Assembly (NCBI GenBank): GCA_013397455.1
Contig: VYZB01000035.1
Location: 433,006-497,005 of the forward strand
From: Crotophaga sulcirostris
Lineage: Eukaryota; Chordata; Aves; Cuculiformes; Crotophagidae
DNA: 64,000 nucleotides
Direction of reading: 5' to 3'
The notes beneath the pieces were generated by a model. That model saw nothing but the letters and a program-made list of their open reading frames with translations. It had not been told where the DNA came from and did not search any database. Of this stretch, positions 53,058-64,000 are shown in pieces. Position 1 is the first letter of the stretch; every line of letters starts with the position of its first letter. The translations under genes and the position numbers were made by a program.

Positions 53058-53078
53058 CCCCTCCCTCCTAGGGAGGGG
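53058..53078. other. Perfect 9-base-pair hairpin
   Basis: CCCCTCCCT and AGGGAGGGG flank a 3-base loop, CCT. It sits in a locally GC-rich stretch of about 250 bases (52,990-53,240). No T-run follows and no RNA family is recognised, so its role is unknown. Confidence 0.8.
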
Positions 53079-53899
53079 AGCTCAGACCCCATCAAGCACA
53101 GGAAGAGGAGCAGCCCACAAGTACCCCTTCCCCACCCCAGTTTCCCAGCCTTGGAGGGCAGCTGGAGGGCTATCTCCTCGGGGATTCAACCAAAACAAAT
53201 GAGTTTGACACGACGGACAGCAACATTTCTGAGAGGAGCAGTGATGAACTGCTGCGGGTGGACTAGACTCCGAGGTCATTTGCAGTGACCTTGAAAAGGA
53301 TACTTGCTTACAGTTTCTTAGTGTCTTCCCCACTATGTCAGTCAATGTGAGCTCCTCGAAGTTTCCTACTTGCCTGGGACATAGCACCATATTAAATTAT
53401 TTTTATCACCATGCCTTCTGTTAAAGTTTTCCTTTTTACTTTTCCTTTTAAATATATAGGTAGGTTTTCATTAGCATTGGACTGTTAACTTTCATAGATT
53501 TGGGTCTTAATTCTCCACTTTGTTGCACCTACTAATGACTCTTATTCTAATTTATTAGTGTGGTGGTCACACTTGGGAGGCCGCTACCCCAGGCATTTTC
53601 TTTTTCCTCCTCTTTTCTTTTTTCTTCTCTTTATTGCTTGCCCCTAGCAATGATCTGGCTAAGAACAATTTTTCATAATGATTCATTTGATAACTTCTAT
53701 GATAATTCAGTCCACCCCACATTTTCTTTAGTTCTTAGAATTATCTGTCAGTCAAAGACTATTCCAAAACTGTATTTTTTGCTCTGCACTCAAGTGTGAA
53801 AATCTGAAAGCAAATAGGTATTATCCAGCAGTGTCCATGTCTGTCCAGTTTAGAAAAATAATGTATTCATCAGCCTATTCATGTTCTCATAGCTGAGTG

Positions 53900-54620
53900 G
53901 AGGTCTTTTACAGACTCTTTACTGAGCCCCACTGCAAGCTTGGGCAGGCTTTGCAAAGTCTCAAAGGGGTCACGTGGCAGCTTACCTGACTGCAACCCTA
54001 TTTCCTGGTCTGTAAGCTTGACAGGTGGCTTGCTGCATTTGTCAGGTATAAAAAGCAGCACTGACCATTTCATGCCTGTATTTCTCATTGCTACAGCTAT
54101 GCTTCAGTCATTTCCGCCTGGCCTCTGGCCTTTGTTGTTGCCTGACTTATCCCTGGTCCCTGTTTCTGCCTTCAGCTGCTGAAGTCTCACTCGTGCCTCC
54201 CAGCCCTTGCTTAGTTACTCCTGGCTGCTTTCATCCTGGCTCCTTTCTGCTTGGTCACAACCCTGGTTCCCACCTCCCTGACATAGTTCCTGCCTCTGGC
54301 CAGCCCTGTCTTACTGAGGCATTGCTCCAGAGCTTAGTGTCCCCCACCCTGTGACTCTGTTGATGACCAGACTCCTTGTCTGCCTGGGAGTCTGAGATGC
54401 ATTTTAGCTTCTCTAATTTCTGGCCTGCCAACATCATTCATCCTGGTGTTTTCTACTGGTTACAGCCATGAACTGGACTCACCTTGGATGCAATATCTGT
54501 GTGCCTGCTTGGTCCTAATTACAGGCAGTAACCTGCTGAGATCCCTGTCAGCACCTCTGTAAGGGTGGTGACACCAGATAGTGCTTATCAGGTTGCATAA
54601 ACCTGTGTAACTCCCCCAGT
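53900..54620. other. Pyrimidine-rich, GC-raised block, unclassified
   Basis: The plus strand is rich in C and T and repeats words such as CCTGGCT, CCTGGTTCC, CTGCCT and CTCTGGCC many times, unlike the AT-rich flanks. A TATAAAA lies at about 54,047. Open frames up to 88 codons here have no domain. It could be an old LTR or another decayed transposon, but no family was recognised. Confidence 0.4.
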
Positions 54621-54666
54621 CCTATGTCTTGTCTTGGAAGGGCCAATCAAAGAATTAGCCAGTGGA

Positions 54667-54698
54667 TCATACAATCATAGAATCATTTAGGTTGGAAC
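54667..54698 (-). mobile_element. CR1 3' tip fragment
   Basis: Only the terminal 30 or so bases of an inverted CR1 are present: CATAGAATCATTTAGGTTGG, with ATACAAT units on the outer side. The sequence after about 54,698 is no longer CR1-like, so this is an extremely 5'-truncated insertion or a deletion remnant. Confidence 0.85.
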
Positions 54699-56069
54699 AA
54701 CAGAGACAGGCGAAGATAGTGCAGGCTTTTGTCCAACAAGAAACATGACAGAGGAGAAGAACCTGGAGGAAAAGCCCCTGTGAAGCAAAATATTACAGAA
54801 TAATTTTGACTATTGTAAAAGTAAACAGCATGGAAACAGTAGCAGTGATGAAGAATGATAGCTGAGAAACTCCAGCAAAACTTGTGCAGGGGTTTCTCTT
54901 TGCTGCTCCTGTGGAATCGTAGGGCTCAGAAATGCCATGAGGTTAGGGGTGAAAAATCTGAGGTTTCAGTTTCACCTTGCAAATGGGAAAGCTAAGAGCA
55001 CTCACAGGCCATTACTGGGTGTTTGGCAGAATTGCCATTCACTGCACCACAAGAACTGGACCGAGTGCCTAAGTCCTTACACCATTTCTGAACCCTTCTG
55101 TGCCAGCAGGAAAGGCACAGACTCACATGTTGGCAGATGCTCTCCTTCCACCTGCTTTCCTGGCACTTGACTCGATCTCATTTTGTGAGTCTAAATTGCT
55201 GTGCACTCAGCACAAAGACCAATAATGTTTGATTATCATTGTAAACAAATTTTATTGAGATTGTATTCAAGCAAACCTCCTCCTGTGTGCTATATTGTGG
55301 AACAGCCACCAGGCCATGCTCACAGCATAAAAAGGCAGCAGCACTGTAAAGTGTTTGGAAGTGTCTTCACCAAACAGTGAGATGGATAGCAGGATATTGG
55401 CAAAGCTGCAGGAGCAAGGGTGTCCCCATATGTTCTTTTATATTTTTTTCCCACATGTCATTTCCAAAGTTATTAAAACCAAGTCTAATTTTTGTCACCT
55501 CATTCTCAAAAGGAGAGAAAGTGTTTGGAAATTTTACAAGTATGGAGGTCAAACTGGCAACATAGGGACAGAATTTAGCTTTTAGAAATGGAAGAAGGAG
55601 AGACTGATGTGGATTCTCCACAAAAAACTTTAAATGTAAAGAAGATTTAGCTTCTACTTGTTGTAATACAGATGATAATATCAGTAGCAGGATGCTTAGA
55701 GGAGTAATCTAGCCAGAGAGATGAGTCCTGCAGCTTTGTCTCCTGAACTCCACATTTGGTGAGTTCAAAAAAAAAGGCACAATTGTGGTGTTTGACACTG
55801 AGAGCCCTGGGTAAATGTTATATCTGTGTCAACAGATAGAAAAGTCTTCCTTTTCAATATAATATAATCTTTAGTTCACAACCCAACCAAAGTTGACATC
55901 TAATTTATATCCTCAAGTAACAGGCAAACTTGAGTATACAAGTGCCATTGTTCTCTATGAGAGACAGCAGAGAAGATTCCAGAGGAGCAGCTAAGGGTTC
56001 TGGTTTTAGCCATGCTGAACTGGAAGTGATGTTTAATTATCCATCAGTAAATATCATAGAGAGAAGCTG
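54699..56069. other. Intron stretch with no gene seen
   Basis: Follows the CR1 tip. Small overlapping frames at 55.36-55.62 kb on both strands are not supported by any domain. Confidence 0.6.
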
Positions 56070-57100
56070 AGATTTTATTTTGTGTAGAAGCAGCAGAGTT
56101 AACAGAAGTCAGCAGTCTGTGATGCCTCAGAGAGCCAATGACAGTGGAATATGTGTTTGCAAGTGCAACTACCCCATTTACTGGAGGTGGAGAAAAGAAA
56201 AAGGCAGAGGTTACTGCTCATGGGACTCCAGTAGCATGGCAGAGGGAGAACCACCAAGAGAGGTGATGAATGATGATGAGAGGAGAGAGAAGAGCACCTG
56301 CAGAGGAGAGAGCAGAGGCCAACAAGGTAGAGGTTTCAGGAAGAAGAGAGCAGCCTGGATGACCATGGAGAGGACTGTGTACAGTGGGTTACCAGTATTC
56401 AAATTTGGATAGCAGGAGGTCACCTACCTGCAGTTCCAGCTGCATGCAAGGGACAGAATACAAGACGGGTGAAAATATTCTACAGAAATAGAGGAAAGCA
56501 GCTCCAGAAAGTGTTTGAAACCATGAGGGGAGAGAGAGAGAATGAGATAGGCAGGGATAGGGGTGAGGCTGATTTTTCTCTGAAAGGAATTTGTGTGTAT
56601 TTGTGTTGGGAGGAACATGTGCAAAAAAAAACAGTCAAGAGAAAAGGTCTATCACTGGGACAAGTAGAAGTTTTGCAGAAAAAAAATCCTGTGAATAGTA
56701 AGAGAGGCAGGGAAATGAACTGTAAAAGAAGGATTGAAAAAGGATGGGAAAGTGAAGAAAGGAGGACTACGTTATTAGTTTGCTCATAGAAGAAATGGGA
56801 GAGACAGTGTGCAGAGAAACAAGTGGTGATGGGAGGAGGGAAGCAGATGAGGAGGTGATGCGGGTATCTGGGATGGAACTAATAAAATTGTAGAAGTAAA
56901 GCTCCTTCATCAGGGAGGTGGACACAGTGAAGGAGGAGAGAGGAATCAGTGACAGAAGTCACCCTCATTACAGAATTGTTACCAAAGATATTTTCACTTT
57001 TAAAGAGGGAGCCCTGGGCAGGGAGCAGATGTAGTGGTGAAGGCAGGGTGGAGTGCTTGAAGGAGATTCACCACTCTGAGAGTCAGGGCCTCATCCATCC
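56070..57100. other. Purine-rich block on the plus strand, unclassified
   Basis: About 1 kb is visibly biased to A and G, with runs such as GAGAGGAGAGAGAAGAG near 56,277 and GGGGAGAGAGAGAGAATGAG near 56,526. Frames of 110 and 106 codons at 56,080-56,412 and 56,469-56,789 are open mainly because purine-only codons include few stops. They encode low-complexity K/R/E/G-rich peptides without a domain. I do not call them genes. Confidence 0.45.
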
Positions 57101-57387
57101 ATGAAGGGCAGGGATGAGATAATCAGCAAACAATAGTAGCAAAGGAACAAAGTAAGGAGAGGGTTTGAAAGCAGTCAAGAAGTCATCCATACAGCAGGTC
57201 ACAGGTTGACCAAGTACATGGCTGTTTCCCAAGCTTTCCCTTTCCTTTTCTTTGCAGATAAAGCCACTTATCCCCCTCCCCATTCCTAAACTCTGTATCC
57301 TTTTGTATCTTTGTACACCTATTAAAATGTAAGGAAAGCCACAGTGTCAGTCATATTTCTATACACATGTGCCTTAAATGATTCTTT

Positions 57388-57478
57388 GGGCCAAATCTTA
57401 AGCTAGTGTAAATTATCATTATTTCAATGAAGTCACTGAAGCTATAAATATATTTATTACTTGCTGACCTGAATCTTT
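57388..57478. repeat. Old palindromic-type amniote repeat, copy A
   Basis: The interval opens with GGGCCAAATCTTAAGCTAGT and GTAAATTATC, has CAATGAAGTCACTGAAGC in the middle, and closes with GCTGACCTGAATCTT. I recall a frequent reptile and bird repeat of the form GGGCCAGATCCTCAGCTGGT ... CATTGAAGTCAATGG ... CAGCTGAGGATCTGG, which is an inverted repeat and may be a non-autonomous DNA transposon. The match is by eye only. Confidence 0.5.
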
Positions 57479-59319
57479 ATGCTTCAGTATTTATATCTTA
57501 TGGAGGAAAATTTCTGTAAGGAGAATAGTGTCCAGTCTTCTGGTTTCTATTCATTATCTTTCCTTTTTCTTTCTACAGGAAGATTTTATTGCTTTTATTC
57601 TACACTCTTTCCTTTCTCTTAATCCATCTGTTGATTTTATCAGTTCTATGTTTCTCACTGAAAACTTTTAAAGAGTATTATGCACAACCATGGTAATAGG
57701 GTCTTTTTTTGTGCGTCCCAGTTTAATAGACCCTCTATACACCACAAACTTCCAGAAATGAAAAAGTATAAACCCATTTATGCCTTTCATCCTGTCCTGA
57801 TGTATATCAGAGACAGTGGAGACTGTGACAGTGAGCAGAAGCTGAAACTTCACGTCCTTGTGGGTGCTTAGTATTAGAAAATACGTACCTATTTTGAGCC
57901 ATATGGCTTATCTGTGTTACAGTTGTAACCACAGTCATATGCCAGACAAGGCCCTTAACACCAGCAAAGGAAGAAAATACTCAGACTGAATTTCTTTTAA
58001 CACATTTTACAGACAAATAGTACTGCTATTATACTATTCAAGTCCAGCAGCTAACAATTCAAAGGAATGGGATTCTGTGTTTGTTTGTATATGCACATGT
58101 GCTTTTCCAAAAGCAAAACATAACAAAAGAGCCACTTCTGATAGCAATGACATGTAAGATGAATGTAAAATAGAATAGTCAAAAATGCGTTTGATGGTTG
58201 TGGTTAAAGATGGAAGCCTCTGCAGAGATTCAGCTAATGAGCCTTGTTTTATTCATCTCATGTTACTCCTGCCAGGAATGTATCAGTCCTACGACACTTT
58301 TAGTGACCTTTCAGGCACAGCCAGGATAAAATGCCTGCAGAAAGGGCAGCATTTTGCATGCTTTAGGAAACCAGCTCAGAGTCCACAGGGAGCTTTTAAC
58401 ACAGTTTGGACACTGCAGGCTTTGTGGTGCTGGGAAACCGCCGCCATCAAGAAAACTTGCTACAAAGAAATTACTGAAATCCTTTTGTATGGGAGTTCAC
58501 TTTCCATTACCTACATTTACCTCCCTTGCAAAGTTTGTTGTTGCAAATAAGAAGCCATTGTATGCCTACAATAAGGTCACAGTAGTACTCTCTGCCCTTA
58601 CATCATTTGCTTACACACACGGGAACATCAACTGTCAGTGAAATGCAGAAATATCTCTACAATCTTGCCTTTTTTGTCACTTGACACTTGGTGTATTAAC
58701 ATTATGTGTTTACCGTGTGCAACAGGGCAAAGATGCCACGCATGCAGAGATATTCACTGTGCATCTTTCATGAACACACAAATTCATTTTACTCAAAGAA
58801 ATCTTTTTCTTAACACACCAGTTTAGCTTTCTGAAAACAACCCTAAAAACACTCTCAAGACCTTTTGCCCCATGACTGCAAAACAGCATATTTATGCCTG
58901 CAGCCTTCTAATAATGGTTTACCAGTTACCTGAAGGGTCTTGGGAACTACACAAGAAATGCAAAGCCAGTCAAATGCACGTAAGCAACATCCATAAAGTG
59001 ACATGGATTGACACAAGTGAGAGACTCATTCCAACACAGGTTGTTTCTGATCTGTGTTGTCAGAGGTCAAGACTGAGAAAAAAATGAAAACTGGGCAAAA
59101 GAACAACAAACCATCATTACAGCACATACACGTCCATTCTTTTTGCTGCAGTCTTTCTATTTGAATAAGAGGGGTCTTATTTCCTCCCAGCCTAGAACTC
59201 CACTCAATGATATTCCTAAAGTGAATTCTTCATTCTGTGTCTATTAATTTAGTGTGTTTCCAAAGACATGATCACATTGTAAAAAAGTTGTTCTGCTGTT
59301 TACACACAGTGAGTAAGTA
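57479..59319. other. Intron stretch with no gene seen
   Basis: Two overlapping plus-strand frames of 121 and 95 codons at 58,185-58,641 show no domain. No repeat family was recognised. Confidence 0.6.
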
Positions 59320-60310
59320 GGAAGCGGCAAATGGCATTTATCTTGATTTTAACAAGGTTTTGACCCTAAGAAAGGTTTGTAAGCAGGCCACAGAAGCACT
59401 GCCCAGATGCAGTCATCATAGTTTGCATGTGGAATTGTTTAAAACTCTATTTGAAATTTAGTTATCAACCAGCTGGGATGACATTTCAGATGCAATCTCG
59501 CTGGGATCTAGCTAGAAAATAATTATTTTCATTATTTTTGCTAACAGCAAGGATGATAGAGGAGAGAACTTCCAGTTGAAACCAGACTGGGAAGAGTATG
59601 AGCACTTGTGAAAATAGGATTAGAAGTCAAAATGGTCTTGAGAAGTGGCTTGAAATAGAGAAGATGAAATTCAATACACACAAGTGCAAAAGAACTCCTG
59701 TGGGGAAGAATCAATCAAGTGTCTTCAGATGAAATATGGACTACTTGGTTAGATTACAGTTAGTGTCAAAACATAAAAATAAAGATCTGGTTATTAATTA
59801 TTTGTATTATGCTGTTGAGAAAGAAGAATTAAAAAAAAAAAGAACTAACAACAAAAACCCCACCATGTTTTAACATGTAATGTAGAGAAGACCTATATGG
59901 TAGTTGTTCCAGTTAGTTCTGATTTGTGCACCACACTGAGGAAAACATAAGTATACTGAAGAAAGATCTTCAAGCTTGGAAATTTAAAGGCTTGGAAAAC
60001 TTGGGCTATGAGAATAATTTGAAAGAACTAGGTATGTCTAAATCTGGAAAAGACAGATAGCAAGAAAATACTTTTTGAAAATATTTAAAAGTAGTTATGA
60101 AAGAAAAAAATGCCTCATTTGTCTTCATATCCATAGGGAGAAAAGACAAAAATGTAGAAAAGTAATTAATTTGCAGGAAATTGCATTTAGATTAGATATT
60201 AGGAAGTTAGGCACAGAGAAAGGCAACACAGAGAGACTATAGAACCTCCTTCATTAGACATGTCAGGGATTAATTTAGTCAAGCATCATTCTAGGATAGC
60301 AGTATACTTA
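59320..60310 (+). mobile_element. Ancient CR1/L3-like LINE fragment, decayed, sense orientation
   Basis: Several landmarks of CR1 ORF2 occur in the right order. GGCATTTATCTTGATTTTAA at about 59,334 corresponds to the YLDFSKAFD motif. TGGGATGACATTTCAGATGC resembles the region before the GVPQGSVL motif. GAAGATGAAATTCAATACAC near 59,659 matches the well-known MKFN segment. TTAGATATTAGGAAG near 60,193 matches the FRLDIRKKF segment. ATGTCAGGGATTAATTTAGT at 60,259 matches the 3' end. Gaps, an A-tract near 59,830 and many stops show long decay. It is much older than the copies at 1.6 and 6.2 kb. Confidence 0.7.
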
Positions 60311-61620
60311 TTGCTGCAACAAAGTACAGAATGGGCTAAACTATTTCTGCAGGGGCTATTCTTGCTAGGGAAGAAGGTGAATGACATCTTCAACATGTCT
60401 GTGGTTGCACTGGAGATACGCTGTATTGGTTTAGTGTTTTAGTGGTTTTTTGCTTGAAAAGTAAACAGTGAACAGAGGATTACAAGAATTTTATTTTGTA
60501 ACATGTCTGGAATATGTGTGACTGCATTGATAAGTTTGGAACTCATAGAGGGGTGTATAAAATAACCTCACAAATACAAGTTTTATGGACTCCAAGCACT
60601 GTGAAAGTTCTCAAACCAAGGGTTATAAATTTAAATTTTATGATTTTTTAATCCACAAGGAGCTACCCCTATCAAAAAACCTTTTCTTTTTTTTTTCCTT
60701 TGGTTTTAATGTGCACAGTGCCACTCTGTCAGTAGCAGTGCCCAGACGTGTGAAAAACGCACTGCCATACCTGAACTCTTTGGCCCTTTTCTATCAAAGT
60801 AAAGTCAAATTCACATCTGCTACTTAAGAGACAATATTTCAAGGGTGAGACCTTCCCACAAATACCCCTGAAAGTCCATATCTGGGTCTCCTGGTGCAAA
60901 GGAAGCAAAGGGTGAACTTTTACCTGTGTAAAGAAAGTGTTATAGCAGAGAAACAGGATGTCAGGCTCAGATGAGATTGAATTGCCCTGGAAATTGTTTA
61001 AAATAAACACGAGAAGACCATCGGGAACTGGTTGTGGTGTGAATTAATAAATAACTCCCACCCTACAACCTTCCTACAGACCTCCAGAGCCTTGAGAGAA
61101 ATGTTGGTTTCCTTAGATCTGTGAAACCTCATCTCCGAAGCACAGATAAATTGTTCCAGTCCTTGGTTCATGCATTTCAACCCAAATGTCAAAGCAGGGA
61201 ATCAGAAAATTTCTGTTGCTCAGACAGAGTCGGATCAATGTGCTCTCTCCTCCACATGATTGAACCACAATATGACAGCAAGCCAGACACAGTAATCACA
61301 GTCAGAAGCAATGTATTCATGCCAATAAATAAATGGTTTTCGTATTTCTAACATCTGAATAGCATGTTGTTTTGTACTCCAGCGGGGCTGTCTACTCGAA
61401 AGAGAGGGATGTGTGGCTATTTCTCATAGATGACAGTTATAAATCCCTCATTTTCTTTCTCTGATTTTAAAATGAATTCTGTTTTAAAATTTAAAAAGAG
61501 ACTTTTCCTTTCTCTGGTTTTCTTTTACCTTTTTCCTGCCTCTCCACTATTATCTGGTCTAATTTTAACAGGTTATTAGGGGGCTCATCAAAAATAATCT
61601 CTATGCTGGGTGGTTCTTGA

Positions 61621-64000
<2,380 letters not shown>

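Noticed and set aside
52911..53288. 125-codon plus-strand frame in a GC-richer patch, with a 102-codon frame opposite
   Set aside because: Open on both strands because of base composition. The peptide has no domain and no transcript evidence can be seen.
54047..54053. TATAAAA as a possible promoter or LTR signal
   Set aside because: One 7-base match in AT-rich DNA is weak. No LTR ends or transcript start context could be established, so it is only mentioned within the pyrimidine-rich block.

Overview
This window is most likely bird nuclear DNA. It lies inside one large protein-coding gene read left to right, which I identify as NKAIN2 (sodium/potassium-transporting ATPase-interacting protein 2). 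Two short coding exons with clean splice sites are visible, at about 44,962-45,022 and 61,682-61,763. Their joined reading frame gives the end of the fourth membrane segment and the C-terminal tail typical of NKAIN2. Everything else is intron: at least 45 kb upstream of the first exon, 16.7 kb between the exons and at least 2.2 kb after the second. The earlier exons, and the last exon that would supply the final codons and the stop, are outside the window.

The avian assignment rests on the repeats. Two long 5'-truncated CR1 LINEs lie on the minus strand (about 1,580-3,015 and 6,186-7,682). A short CR1 3' end lies on the plus strand (about 14,268-14,575), and a roughly 30-base CR1 3' tip sits at 54,667. 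Both long copies are dead: one has lost the FADD box of the reverse transcriptase by a small deletion and the other has FAND in its place.

An older layer is also present. There are two heavily decayed CR1/L3-like copies (28,985-29,460 minus and 59,320-60,310 plus), three MIR-like SINE pieces (25,823, 34,735 and 49,985), and an old LINE/SINE-type tail at about 8,700-8,850. Two decayed copies of what looks like a palindromic amniote repeat lie at 42,980 and 57,388. Simple repeats are sparse; the main one is a GAGAG pentanucleotide array running off the right edge. There is one 80-base assembly gap (25,495-25,574).

The many open frames of 60-154 codons are what 64 kb of AT-rich intron gives by chance. 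None shows a recognisable domain, apart from those inside the CR1 copies. I found no RNA gene, CRISPR array, operon or novel multi-gene system. The most useful leads are the stop codon overlapping the splice donor in the second exon, the ancient repeat copies, a pyrimidine-rich block at 53.9-54.6 kb and a purine-biased block at 56.1-57.1 kb.
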